The notes under the pieces: generated by a model
What the model was told of the DNA's origin: nothing
Database searches by the model: none
What the model saw: only the letters and a program-made list of their open reading frames with translations
Origin: Candidatus Sulfotelmatobacter sp.
GTDB lineage: Bacteria; Acidobacteriota; Terriglobia; Terriglobales; Acidobacteriaceae
DNA length: 64,000 nt
Assembly: GCA_025462865.1 (NCBI GenBank)
Contig: JAOAPI010000106.1
Location: 1-64,000, forward strand
Direction of reading: 5' to 3'
Translations under genes and position numbers: made by a program
Shown here: positions 32,183-41,082 of the stretch, in pieces
Layout: each line of letters starts with the position of its first letter
Position numbering within the stretch: the first letter of the stretch is position 1

Positions 32183-35100
32183 TTATTGCTGAAGTTCTGC
32201 GAGCATGCTCTGCGCCTGCGGGTGCTGTGGATGCTGCTTTAGAAGGTCGAACAAAACCGCCCGGGCTTTTTCCGTTTCGCGCTCGAGACGATAGACTCTG
32301 GCGAGATTCAGATAAGCCTGATCGAAGGCAGGCGCAACGCGGATGCACTCTTCGAAACTTGCCACCGCTTCATCACGCCGCTGGGTACGCAAGTAGAGTA
32401 TTCCGAGATTGTTCAAAGCTTCTGGGTAATCCGGTCGCGATTTCAAAGCCCTCTGCAGGTATTCGTAGGCGCGCGCGGCGTCGTCACCTTGCGCGAAGAC
32501 CATTGCTAACCCATAGTTTGCATCGGCATCGGCCGGATTGACTACGAGGGCTCGCTCAAACGCCTTACGAGCCTCCCGCCAATTTTTCTGTAAGCGGTAT
32601 GCATTGCCGAGATTGTTGAGGGCGATCAAATGATCGGGGTTGAGATGCACAGCTTCGTTAAAGCACCGTATCGCTTCGTCTGTCCGCCCTTCCTGCGTCG
32701 CCAGAAGTCCCAGGTTGTTCCATGCGTTCGCGAGCGTGTCCGGATAGCTGGCACGCAGCTTGGTGGCCTGTTCAAAAGTTGCGCGCGCCTCTGCCCTTTT
32801 CTGGAGATTGAGATAAGCGCTACCAAGGCCGTAGCAAGCTTCGGCACTCGATGGATCGTCGCGCAGGGCAAGTTGAAACGACGATGCAGCTTGGTCGAAG
32901 TAGCCGTGCTGAAAAAAGACCGAGCCGTAGGAAAGATAGTTGCGGCCGACCTCGAATGTTTCAGTGATGCCTGGAAACGGCAACGCTCGCGCTAGTCTTT
33001 CGGCATCGCTGTGGGGAATGTTCCGAAAATCTCGCTCGACGTGGTCGGGATCCACCGGACCTTGATAGAGCTTGACGATTTCTCCGTTGGCATCAATCAG
33101 GAATGATGTCGGCAGAGCCAGATCGCGATGCCGGTCGAAGAGGTGGCGATAAAGAATGTTGTAAATGCCAGCGACATCATCCGACCCGCGACAAATTGGA
33201 AAGGAAAGCCGCTGTTGCTGCGCGAAGGCACTTAGGCCTTGGCCATCGGCATGATCGTCCACGTTCATCGTGAGCAGCTGAAGGCCTTGCGTCTTCCAGC
33301 GCTCATGAAGTCTGCCGAACAGCTTTAATTCATCACGACAGTTCGCGGATTGCATCACCCAGAAATTGAGTAGCACCGGCTTTCCGCGAAACGCGGTCAG
33401 AGTCTGTACTCTGCCCGTTAAATCAGGGAGAGAAAACTCAGGCGCCGCTGTGGGCGCGAGCAGCCAGGTTTCAATTGTGGCGGGGAGTCGTTCGGTCCCT
33501 TGAATCGCAGGCGGAACATTGTAATTGTCTGAGGTCTGAACCCTGAAGGGCTCCGCGCGAAACTTGTCCGAGCCTTCCTCCACCGAGATTCTGTGGCCGG
33601 CTGGCAGGTCGGGCAGACTCTGGATAACCCCGCTTGGCCAGCGGATCGACGCCCGCACGGTATTTTTCGCTGATCCCAAGCCGAACAATACTTCCTTGCT
33701 GTGCTGAGAAAGGAATCCTGATCCGGCCTGAAGCATGCGACTCTGACCGCCCGATTCCGTTTCCACGGTAATCGTTGCGCCAATGGCGTCCCGATTACTC
33801 TTGGTGCCGCGCAAGCAGAACGAAATCGACGGCGGCAAGTCCTTCATTACATTCTTTAGCAGTCGCAACTGTGGAGCGTTGCGGTTTTTTAAGAACACTT
33901 CCTGGCGGCCATCCCGGTCGAAGTCAGCGAGTGAAAAGGCACGCCCATCCTCGAGAAAATCCATTCCTACCGCCCCGGAGACATCGGAGAACGTTCCATC
34001 ACGATTGTTGGCATAGAACACGTTGCGCTCGAAGCCGCTCCATGTTCCATCTGCACGAATCAGTTCGTTGATGGCGCTCCATCCCTGTTCGTAGTCATGC
34101 GCTAGCTTTGCCTGATCGGGTGAATTAGCGACTACTTGCCGCCAGAAAAAACTATTCAAGTCTTGCCGCGAAGCCCCAGACACCATCCCGTTTGCAATGT
34201 AGAGGTCTGGGAAACCGTCATGGTCGAAATCAAACGTGTCGCTAGACCATGACCAGCGGCCCATTCCGACTCCAGCAGACCCTGTCTTATCTTGAAACCT
34301 TCCGTCGCGGCTTTGACCATCAGCATTCCGCAACAAGGAATTGCCGATTGCATGCTTGCGATAAAGGGAGCGAACTTCTTTCGGCGAATCTTTCTTGAAA
34401 ATCTCTTGCGAGGAGATACGTTCACCCGCAGCAGTCCACATGTTGGCGACATACAAATCCTCAGCGCCGTCAGCGTCGTAATCGAGCCAGCAAACGCTCA
34501 TGCCGGCTCCTACATCCTCAACGCCCGCCTGTTGAGCAACGTCGGTAAAGGTTCCATTGCCGTTGTTGTGGTAGAGATTCTTGCGTCCGAAATCATTTAC
34601 CACGTAGAGATCAGGCCAACCATCGCGGTTATAGTCGCTCCACCCGCAACAGAAACTGTACCGCGTGTTGTTCTGGCTGAGACCCGACTCAGTGGTCACG
34701 TCGTGGAAAGTTCCGTCACGATCGTTGCGCATCAAAAAGTTAGGCGGACCATTTTGCGCGTCATGATAGGGGACGGGATACTTGTACTGATCCGCTCCCT
34801 GGTAATAAACGTAGAGACAGAAATAAATGTCGAGAAAACCGTCGCGGTCATAGTCGGCAATGGCAGCACCCGTGAATGTTCCCTGCGGAGGGTTGGCGAA
34901 CCGAAAAGCGCCTGGCTTCTGGCGAAACTTTCCGTCGCCTTCGTTAACGAACAAGAGAGGACCGTTCGCTCGCACCACGACGACATCCTGGTGTCCGCGA
35001 TTGCTGAAGTCGGCAAACAGGGCACACGCAGTGTTGTCGAGAATTCCCAAGCCCGAGGCTTCCGTAATGTCTTCGAACGTTCCGTCTCTTCGATTTCGAT

Positions 35101-36034
35101 AGAGCCGATTGGGAAGGCCGGCAGGCTGGCAAACGTACAGATCGTCGAAGCCATCGTTGTCGATGTCGGCGACTGAAACTCCGTTGTGCCCGTAGATATC
35201 GATGCCGCATGCACCGTCCAGAACTGTTCGCCAATAGTCGACACCGCGCAACATTTGCGCTGAATAAGAAGAATTTCCGCCAAGCGCAGAGGCGGCGATG
35301 TCAACAAAGATCGGAGATGCCGAACGGCTTCGCGTCTCGTCGAGAGACTGCCATCTTCGGACGTGAAACTCACTAGGAATGGAAGAGGAAGAAACCCATT
35401 CGAGATCCCAATATCCGACGCGCTGTTCGCGATGGAAATCGGAGCCGGAACCGACCAGTTCGTAACGCACGCAAGTCTGCAGCCTCAGCGGCTCTTGAGC
35501 GGCAGACTCCGTACGTGTCTCAATGCTCGTGACTTGGAATTCCGCGATAACGATCTTTGAAAAAACGCTCAGGGAAGAGCGGAAGTCGCGAAGAAAGGCA
35601 TTCTGCCCGAGGTGCGGCTGAGTGGTGAATTTATTTTGATGAACCCGGAGCGCGGAGTCGGAACGCACGAGTCGCGAGTCAAGTGGTTCTATGGACGATC
35701 CCAGAAAATCTGGGGCGAGCGATTTTTCCACCGCTCGCGATTCCTGCGAAGAGCGAAGCAGGCTCTCACTCCAGTCCCGCAGAACAACTGCGATTTGGTC
35801 GTGGTATTTTTCGGTGACAAAATCGTCCAAGCCAGACTTAGTTTTGAGAAGTGTGGCGTCGAGCGGTCTCTGGGAGCGATAGCGGGGTCGGAGGTAGAAG
35901 TCCCCCCCTGAGAGTTGTGCAGAAGAATCCGAAGAGAAGTTAGAAGGAAAGGCGATGCCGCGCAGGCTTACGGGGACTAGCGCTGCAGCTCCCTGGCAGC
36001 AGCGCACTAGAAATTCGCGACGGCCGGGGCTCAC
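32183..36034 (-). CDS. Tat-exported FG-GAP / ASPIC-UnbV / redoxin / TPR protein
   Basis: 1283 residues. A twin-arginine signal (PGRREFLVRCCQGAAALVP) opens the protein, with a GTG start. Residues ~290-760 carry FG-GAP/VCBS propeller repeats with calcium-type loops (DIDNDGFDDLYV, DYDRDGFLDIYF, DFDRDGRQEVFL). An ASPIC/UnbV segment (SIRWPSGVIQSLPDLPAG) is near residue 800. A thioredoxin-like/AhpC domain lies at ~880-1010 (GKPVLLNFWVMQSANC, with a single Cys instead of CxxC), and TPR repeats run from ~1025 to the end (AWNNLGLLATQEGRTDEA, NNLGNAYRLQKNWREA). Combinations of ASPIC and TPR are common in Acidobacteriota, but the roles are unknown. It may be an envelope protein-interaction hub. It is convergent with the nucleoside hydrolase array, so a functional link is not implied. 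Confidence 0.88.
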   Translation of the reverse strand: MSPGRREFLVRCCQGAAALVPVSLRGIAFPSNFSSDSSAQLSGGDFYLRPRYRSQRPLDATLLKTKSGLDDFVTEKYHDQIAVVLRDWSESLLRSSQESRAVEKSLAPDFLGSSIEPLDSRLVRSDSALRVHQNKFTTQPHLGQNAFLRDFRSSLSVFSKIVIAEFQVTSIETRTESAAQEPLRLQTCVRYELVGSGSDFHREQRVGYWDLEWVSSSSIPSEFHVRRWQSLDETRSRSASPIFVDIAASALGGNSSYSAQMLRGVDYWRTVLDGACGIDIYGHNGVSVADIDNDGFDDLYVCQPAGLPNRLYRNRRDGTFEDITEASGLGILDNTACALFADFSNRGHQDVVVVRANGPLLFVNEGDGKFRQKPGAFRFANPPQGTFTGAAIADYDRDGFLDIYFCLYVYYQGADQYKYPVPYHDAQNGPPNFLMRNDRDGTFHDVTTESGLSQNNTRYSFCCGWSDYNRDGWPDLYVVNDFGRKNLYHNNGNGTFTDVAQQAGVEDVGAGMSVCWLDYDADGAEDLYVANMWTAAGERISSQEIFKKDSPKEVRSLYRKHAIGNSLLRNADGQSRDGRFQDKTGSAGVGMGRWSWSSDTFDFDHDGFPDLYIANGMVSGASRQDLNSFFWRQVVANSPDQAKLAHDYEQGWSAINELIRADGTWSGFERNVFYANNRDGTFSDVSGAVGMDFLEDGRAFSLADFDRDGRQEVFLKNRNAPQLRLLKNVMKDLPPSISFCLRGTKSNRDAIGATITVETESGGQSRMLQAGSGFLSQHSKEVLFGLGSAKNTVRASIRWPSGVIQSLPDLPAGHRISVEEGSDKFRAEPFRVQTSDNYNVPPAIQGTERLPATIETWLLAPTAAPEFSLPDLTGRVQTLTAFRGKPVLLNFWVMQSANCRDELKLFGRLHERWKTQGLQLLTMNVDDHADGQGLSAFAQQQRLSFPICRGSDDVAGIYNILYRHLFDRHRDLALPTSFLIDANGEIVKLYQGPVDPDHVERDFRNIPHSDAERLARALPFPGITETFEVGRNYLSYGSVFFQHGYFDQAASSFQLALRDDPSSAEACYGLGSAYLNLQKRAEARATFEQATKLRASYPDTLANAWNNLGLLATQEGRTDEAIRCFNEAVHLNPDHLIALNNLGNAYRLQKNWREARKAFERALVVNPADADANYGLAMVFAQGDDAARAYEYLQRALKSRPDYPEALNNLGILYLRTQRRDEAVASFEECIRVAPAFDQAYLNLARVYRLERETEKARAVLFDLLKQHPQHPQAQSMLAELQQ

Positions 36035-36208
36035 TAGAGAAGGATCGAGCGGATGACGCGGCTTCCCTGCCCGACTCAGAACGATCCCTCCCGAATATTC
36101 ACGCTAGGATCGAAATCTAACAGCGCCCCATAAGCCCGTCAAGACTGGTGTTGCCCAAGTCCTGTTGCGGCAAATTATGGCACACGAAAGAGGCTCACGG
36201 CTTGCAGC

Positions 36209-36214
36209 TATAAT
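36209..36214 (+). promoter_or_regulatory. Possible -10 box upstream of the TPR lipoprotein
   Basis: A perfect TATAAT hexamer 50 bp before the ATG at 36264, in the 229-bp divergent gap. No convincing -35 hexamer is at the right distance, so an activator or another sigma factor would be needed if it is real. Confidence 0.35.
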
Positions 36215-36263
36215 AATTCGATTCTACCGAATTCCCTTCACCTGATTTGTCAGTGAGCAGTCG

Positions 36264-37553
36264 ATGAGAACTCCGAAATTTCGGCAATCGGTCGTCGTGT
36301 GGCTGGCTGTGCTGGCATTGCTCGCCGCATGCGGACGCAACGCTGCCTGTCAACAACCGCCGCCTATCCCCGCGGTTGCCGGAGACTCACCCGAGGCGCA
36401 TCTCGGCAAGGGCTACGATGCCTTGAAACAGGATAAATACGAGGTGGCGGTCAGCGAGTTTCAATCCGCTCTGCAGCTCGATCCCACTCTAACTCTCAGA
36501 GCGCGCTTCCCCATGGCGGTAGCGCTTTTCGAGCTGCACAAATCCGAAGACGCTCGGCGAGAACTGGAGATCGTTCGCCGTGAAGTTGGGGATCATCCCA
36601 ATGTCTTGTATTACCTGGGAAGACTGGATCTGGAAGAACGCAACTTCGATAGCGCGATCCGTAATTTGAATAAGGCGGCGGTGAAGCCACCGTTTCCTGA
36701 TACGGCGTACTACCTGGGCTTCGCCTATTTTAAGCGCGGGGATTTGGCAGCCGCGGAAAAGTGGCTGAAGGATGCGGCGCAGCTCAACCCTCGGGATGCG
36801 CGTGTGCTGTATCAGCTTGGATTTGTGTATCGGAAGGAAGGGCGTGAGGAAGAAGCGAAGAAGACCCTGGCGGAATCGGAAGAAGTGCGCCGGCGCGCTG
36901 ATAGCGAGAGCCAGCTAAAAACGGAGTGCGGCAAAAAGTTGGAGCAAGGGTCCCGCGAAGACGCGCGCCGCATTTGCGAACAACTGTATGCGCCAAACGA
37001 CGCAGACAAATTGACAGGACTGGGCACAATTTACGCACAGCACGGAGATCTTGAGGCCGCGCTCAAACCCTTCCGCAGGGCCGCCGAACTGGCGCCGCAG
37101 TCTCCGCAAATGCAGTACAACCTCGCGCTGGTCTACTACCAGTTGAACGAGTTTGAGCAAGCGCGGACGCCTTTGGCCAAAGCCGTTGAGCGATGGCCTG
37201 ACCTGTTTCAAGTGAACGCTCTTTACGGAGCTGTCCTGTTCAAGCTGGGAGAAGAGGTTCCGGCTTACGAAGCGTTACAGCACGCGCGGAAACTAAATCC
37301 CGAGGAAACCACCACGGCGGATCTGCTGTATAAGATCACGCTGACACTCGCGAGGAAAGCGCAGAGTGCCCAGCAGTACTCCCATGCGCTTCGGTATCTT
37401 GAAGAAGCGACAACGTTGCATCCGGAAGACCCCGAACCGCACCGGAGCCGAGCAGAAATCTACGCCGCTACACAACATCCCGCCGAAGCAACCACCGAAC
37501 GGCAGCTCGCCGACAGCCTCAGCAAGAATCTTAAGTCGGATCACAAAGAGTAA
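36264..37553 (+). CDS. TPR-repeat lipoprotein
   Basis: 429 residues. The N-terminus VVVWLAVLALLAACGRN has a lipobox (LAAC, Cys23) for lipidation. The mature part is TPR repeats almost throughout (HLGKGYDALKQDKYEVAVSE, YYLGFAYFKRGDLAAAEKW, VLYQLGFVYRKEGREEEAKK, MQYNLALVYYQLNEFEQA). It is probably anchored in an envelope membrane facing the periplasm and engaged in protein assembly. It is divergent from the FG-GAP/ASPIC/TPR gene, so the two may share regulation; nothing else indicates a specific partner. It is followed by a 225-bp gap before the response regulator. Confidence 0.85.
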   Translation: MRTPKFRQSVVVWLAVLALLAACGRNAACQQPPPIPAVAGDSPEAHLGKGYDALKQDKYEVAVSEFQSALQLDPTLTLRARFPMAVALFELHKSEDARRELEIVRREVGDHPNVLYYLGRLDLEERNFDSAIRNLNKAAVKPPFPDTAYYLGFAYFKRGDLAAAEKWLKDAAQLNPRDARVLYQLGFVYRKEGREEEAKKTLAESEEVRRRADSESQLKTECGKKLEQGSREDARRICEQLYAPNDADKLTGLGTIYAQHGDLEAALKPFRRAAELAPQSPQMQYNLALVYYQLNEFEQARTPLAKAVERWPDLFQVNALYGAVLFKLGEEVPAYEALQHARKLNPEETTTADLLYKITLTLARKAQSAQQYSHALRYLEEATTLHPEDPEPHRSRAEIYAATQHPAEATTERQLADSLSKNLKSDHKE

Positions 37554-37778
37554 GCCTTCATTCCGGATTTCATAATCGGACCCATTTGCGGAATACGAAG
37601 CTAGGTTCCCGCGGTGGGAATCAAAGCCTCTCGAATCGAAGCAATCTCCTTGACCTAATGTTTGCAGGGCAGCTAGCGTTTGATATGCCGCTGCGGGCCG
37701 ACTTTAAATCGACGATGTGTCAGGGCGGGCGTAACGATCGAGCCGATGTGAAGCAGAGTGCGAGGAGCTAGCTAGCCA

Positions 37779-38462
37779 ATGGGAAGTGCAGTTTCAGGAT
37801 TTTCGGGACCGGGTACGGCCGTATTTTTGCTGGCTGAAAACCGTCTGCTACGTGAAGCCCTGTTGCGCATTCTTTCGAAAAAAGACGACATTCGCGTCGT
37901 CGGCGCGGGCTCATTGGGGCCGGACGCAGCCGAGCAGGTCGCCTCGACCAGGGCGCACGTGGTGGTGCTCGATTCAGTTTCTCCGCTTCTGGCCGATCAT
38001 GGTGTGATTCGTAAGCTCCATCAACTGAACCCCGCAATCAGGGTGGTGATGGTTGGAATGGAGGCGGACGAAACGATTTTTTTGCGCGTGGTGCAGGCAG
38101 GAGCTTTAGGCTATGTACTGAAGGACGCGTCAGCAGTTGAGGTTTCAAGGACCATTCGAGCAGTTGCCGCCGGTGAGGCTGTTTGCCCAGCGGCACTATC
38201 AACCGCCCTGTTTCAGTGGGTGTCGAAGCACAAACCGGCGATGCCGAGCTTGTATCTTAAAAATAGCCTGGGACTGAGCCGCAGGGAGCAACAACTGGTG
38301 GGACTGATTCAGCAAGGTCTTACCAACAAGGAAATGGCCAGCCAGTTGAATCTCTCCGAACAGACCGTTAAAAACCACGTTCATCGAATATTGCGCAAAG
38401 TGGGGGCTCCAGATCGCCTCTCCATCGCGGAAGTGTGCCGCAACGAAGGGTTAAGCGTCTAG
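37779..38462 (+). CDS. NarL/FixJ-type response regulator with LuxR HTH
   Basis: 227 residues. The receiver domain (~8-125) has a phospho-acceptor Asp in HVVVLDSVS and the conserved Lys in LGYVLKDAS. The acidic pocket is reduced to a single Glu (LLAENRLLREALL) where two acidic residues are normal. The LuxR helix-turn-helix is at ~160-220 (LSRREQQLVGLIQQGLTNKEMA, shown partly, then SEQTVKNHVHRIL). GAGGAG precedes the start. No histidine kinase is adjacent. It ends in the same CTAG tetranucleotide that ends the convergent HAD gene at the tail of the exopolysaccharide cluster, so control of that cluster is plausible but unproven. Confidence 0.88.
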   Translation: MGSAVSGFSGPGTAVFLLAENRLLREALLRILSKKDDIRVVGAGSLGPDAAEQVASTRAHVVVLDSVSPLLADHGVIRKLHQLNPAIRVVMVGMEADETIFLRVVQAGALGYVLKDASAVEVSRTIRAVAAGEAVCPAALSTALFQWVSKHKPAMPSLYLKNSLGLSRREQQLVGLIQQGLTNKEMASQLNLSEQTVKNHVHRILRKVGAPDRLSIAEVCRNEGLSV

Positions 38463-39166
38463 CTGCTGCCTGCGGCGGCTCCCAAGCGTCGTGACTCGCA
38501 ACCAGCCAGAATATCTTCCAAGTCATGCGCGGAAACTGATTCGAAATCGCGTATAACGTGAATCGCCCCGGCGGCGGTCAGCTTTTCTTTGCTCTCGTGC
38601 AGCGCAACTCCGACGCATTGCAGGCCCGCAGCTACAGCCGCGCGAACTCCCGAGATGGCATCTTCAACCGCCAGTAAGCATCGCGGCTCGATTTCGATAC
38701 GGCTGCAGGCCTCCCGGTAAATTGCGGAATCGGGCTTGCCTAAAACCACATCCTCGCCGGTAACGATCGCTTGAAAACAGTGCAATAAATCAAGCTCCGT
38801 CAGTGTTCCGAGGGCGCGGCTGCGGCTAGCGGAGGTAGCCATCGCTAACGTTGTGCCATTGCGATGAAGCTCATGCACCATGACCACCGCACCCGGCACC
38901 GGAGCCACATCCAGTCGCATCTCCCGAAAGATACGATCCTTGCGCCGACCCAATTCCTCGAGCTCCGCATCGGGACAGCTTCCGAGAAAGTGACGCAAGA
39001 TATCGCTGCGCTTGCGGCCATCCAATATGAAATCGAGCTCAAACTCCGGCACCTCGTGTCCCAGCCCCTGGAAGAATTCGCGCCATGCCTTGCGATGTAC
39101 CGCATGGCTGTCAACCAGAACCCCGTCCATATCGAAGATGACGCCGCGAAGTTGCCCTGCGCTCAT
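38459..39166 (-). CDS. HAD-superfamily phosphatase / beta-phosphoglucomutase-like
   Basis: 235 residues, subfamily IA HAD. Motif I is FDMDGVLVDSHAVH, motif II ATSASRSRA, the Lys is in VLGKPDSAIY and motif IV is VEDAISGVRAA. The cap domain lies between. It overlaps the upstream nucleotidyltransferase gene by four bases (ATGA), so they are co-translated. A GDP-heptose pathway needs a phosphatase acting on heptose-1,7-bisphosphate, normally GmhB of a different HAD subclass. No GmhB is present here, so this enzyme may fill the role. A sugar phosphate mutase or a generic sugar phosphatase is the alternative. Confidence 0.85.
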   Translation of the reverse strand: MSAGQLRGVIFDMDGVLVDSHAVHRKAWREFFQGLGHEVPEFELDFILDGRKRSDILRHFLGSCPDAELEELGRRKDRIFREMRLDVAPVPGAVVMVHELHRNGTTLAMATSASRSRALGTLTELDLLHCFQAIVTGEDVVLGKPDSAIYREACSRIEIEPRCLLAVEDAISGVRAAVAAGLQCVGVALHESKEKLTAAGAIHVIRDFESVSAHDLEDILAGCESRRLGAAAGSS

Positions 39167-39960
39167 GAGGATTCTCGCGAAGAGGAACGCTCAGCCCCAT
39201 CAACCGAGTAATTGTCTTGCGGAGGGCGGGATTGCGGGGTCGGCTCACAGACAGAGGAAATGCACTCGGCTCCAGGCCATGTGTGCTGCGCCTTTTCATA
39301 ATTGGGCATATTGCCGATGTCGAGCAAATAGTCGGAGACGGGATAGCCCCGCATTTTGCCAAGCAGACGGGGAAGCACATGAAATCCAAGGTCCGCTGGA
39401 ATGATGGAGGGAATCAGATCGAAAAGGCGCGGCCCAGCCACCATCAAACCAGTGAACACCCAGTCACTTCGGGGATTTAGAGGCTTTTCTTCGAAATCGA
39501 CGATGACTCCAGAATGATCTGTAATTGCAACGCCACAGTGCGAAGGGTTGGACACCTGGTAAAGTCCGAGCGAGGCGATGTCTTCGTGACGGGAATGGAA
39601 CTCACTCATCCGCCTCAAGTTCATATTCGTGAGAACGTCGGAATAAAGAATAAAGAACGCCGGGTCAGAACCGATCCAGCCTCGATTTGCCGCAATCGTA
39701 CCCGCCGAGCCCAACAACTTCTCTTCATGCACAATGCGAACGGTAACCGGCGAGTTGCTCCTTTTAAGATGCTCCTCGATGGATTGCGCATGAGCGTGCA
39801 AATTTATGAGGACTTCTTTGATACCCGACTGTGCGCAGAGATCGAGCCAGATGTCGAGCAGCGGTTTTCCACGAATCGGTACCAGACACTTGGGCACGGA
39901 ATCGGTGAGAGGGCGCAAACGCGTTCCGTGTCCGCCAGCGAGTAGAAAGGCTTTCAACAC
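39163..39960 (-). CDS. hddC: Sugar-1-phosphate guanylyltransferase, HddC-like
   Basis: 265 residues. Nucleotidyltransferase signature FLLAGGHGTRLRPLTDSVPK, then PIRGKPLLD, LLGSAGTIAANRGW, FFILYSDVL, FEEKPLNPR and DIGNMPNY. A GTG start follows AAGGAG closely. The next gene upstream is a heptose-type GHMP kinase and the next downstream a HAD phosphatase, so the likely reaction is GTP plus D-glycero-D-manno-heptose-1-phosphate to GDP-heptose. Mannose-1-phosphate is a possible substrate too. The C-terminal ~30 residues (PQSRPPQDNYSVDG) look disordered. Confidence 0.78.
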   Translation of the reverse strand: MLKAFLLAGGHGTRLRPLTDSVPKCLVPIRGKPLLDIWLDLCAQSGIKEVLINLHAHAQSIEEHLKRSNSPVTVRIVHEEKLLGSAGTIAANRGWIGSDPAFFILYSDVLTNMNLRRMSEFHSRHEDIASLGLYQVSNPSHCGVAITDHSGVIVDFEEKPLNPRSDWVFTGLMVAGPRLFDLIPSIIPADLGFHVLPRLLGKMRGYPVSDYLLDIGNMPNYEKAQHTWPGAECISSVCEPTPQSRPPQDNYSVDGAERSSSRESS

Positions 39961-39990
39961 GTCTCCTTGTGATCGGGCGCGGGATGGATA

Positions 39991-41082
39991 TCAAACGACC
40001 GCCGCTGGCGAATACGGTAGAAAAGTCCACTGCGTGCCCGCGCGCTCGTCGTGATCAATAAAGGGGTCATTCACGATGACCTGGGCGCCTTGCGAATCAA
40101 ATGCAAAAGCCATCTCTTGCAAGCCCTCCGCCTGTAACCCAGCACGCACCGCCGCCTGGCATCCTGGTTCGGTGTAAAGAAGAAGAAATCCTCCGCCTCC
40201 GGCTCCGGTAATCTTGCCGCCTAAAGCGCCATGTTCGCGCGCTACGGCGTAGTAGCGATCGATGCGCGGATTGGAGATGCGTTGGGAAACGCGTTTTTTG
40301 GCCTGCCAGGCATCATCGAGCAAATGGCCGAAGTGTTCCAGGTCGCCGCAGAGGAGAGCCTCTCGCATCAGCGCACCTGCCTCTTTCACCTGATGCAGTG
40401 CTTCCACTGCCGGCCCATCGGGCAGACGCGTGGATACTTCCTGGTCCGCCAGAATATCCCAGGAATGGTGAGCGGCCCCGGTAAAGAAGAGCATGAGATT
40501 CGACTGCAACGCTGAAAGGACTCCCGGGTCGAGTTGTAGAGGCTCGACCTGTGTCGTCCCATCGGGATTGAAGCGTATGTAATTCAGTCCACCGAAGGCG
40601 GCCGCATATTCGTCCTGCTTGCCTACGTGCCGTTTCAAACCGAATCGCGTAATGCGGTAGGCACGTTCCGCGAGATCGTATTTTGAAAGTGGCGAACGCA
40701 GATAAGTGCTGAGTACTTTCAACAGGTTCACACAAACGCTGGCGGAAGATCCCAAGCCAGTCCCGGGAGGAATCTCTGAGGCGAGAAACAAATCGGCCGC
40801 AAAATTCGCCCCTAGATCTTTAAGCACCGCGAGCGGAATCTCGAGCCCACTGTTGTCCGCGGGCAGCGAGGACAGAGCGGCCAGATCGCTCCAATTTCCA
40901 AACAGCCTTAGATCGGAAGAGATGACCTGGATGCGGCCGTCGCCCCGATTGCCCAGAATCGTATAGAAATACTTGTTGATGGAGGTGCTGAGAACAGCGC
41001 CGCCAAATTGCTCGAAGTACGAGGGAAGGTCGGTTCCACCCCCGCCAAAACTAATCCGAACCGGACTGCGTCCGATGAGCAT
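39991..41082 (-). CDS. hddA: GHMP kinase, D-glycero-D-manno-heptose-7-phosphate kinase-like
   Basis: About 363 residues. SPVRISFGGGGTDLPSYF is the family N-terminus, EIPPGTGLGSSASVCVN the ATP loop, and GGKITGAGGGGFLLLY the third GHMP motif. KQDEYAAAFGGLNYI is typical of HddA-type sugar kinases. I chose the ATG at 41082 (MLIGRSPVRI), which overlaps the end of the upstream sugar transferase by 32 bp; a 36-residue extension is possible but unlike the family. It works with GmhA, the HAD phosphatase and HddC towards GDP-heptose. A fucose or other sugar kinase of the same clan is the alternative. Confidence 0.83.
   Translation of the reverse strand: MLIGRSPVRISFGGGGTDLPSYFEQFGGAVLSTSINKYFYTILGNRGDGRIQVISSDLRLFGNWSDLAALSSLPADNSGLEIPLAVLKDLGANFAADLFLASEIPPGTGLGSSASVCVNLLKVLSTYLRSPLSKYDLAERAYRITRFGLKRHVGKQDEYAAAFGGLNYIRFNPDGTTQVEPLQLDPGVLSALQSNLMLFFTGAAHHSWDILADQEVSTRLPDGPAVEALHQVKEAGALMREALLCGDLEHFGHLLDDAWQAKKRVSQRISNPRIDRYYAVAREHGALGGKITGAGGGGFLLLYTEPGCQAAVRAGLQAEGLQEMAFAFDSQGAQVIVNDPFIDHDERAGTQWTFLPYSPAAVV

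Noticed and set aside
34292-35176. Frame of ~294 codons antisense to the FG-GAP protein
   Set aside because: Antisense shadow of the propeller repeats, low-complexity valine/isoleucine-rich translation, no start context.
37650-37655. TTGACC upstream of the response regulator as a -35 box
   Set aside because: No acceptable -10 at 16-18 bp; the TGATATG further on is at a wrong distance.
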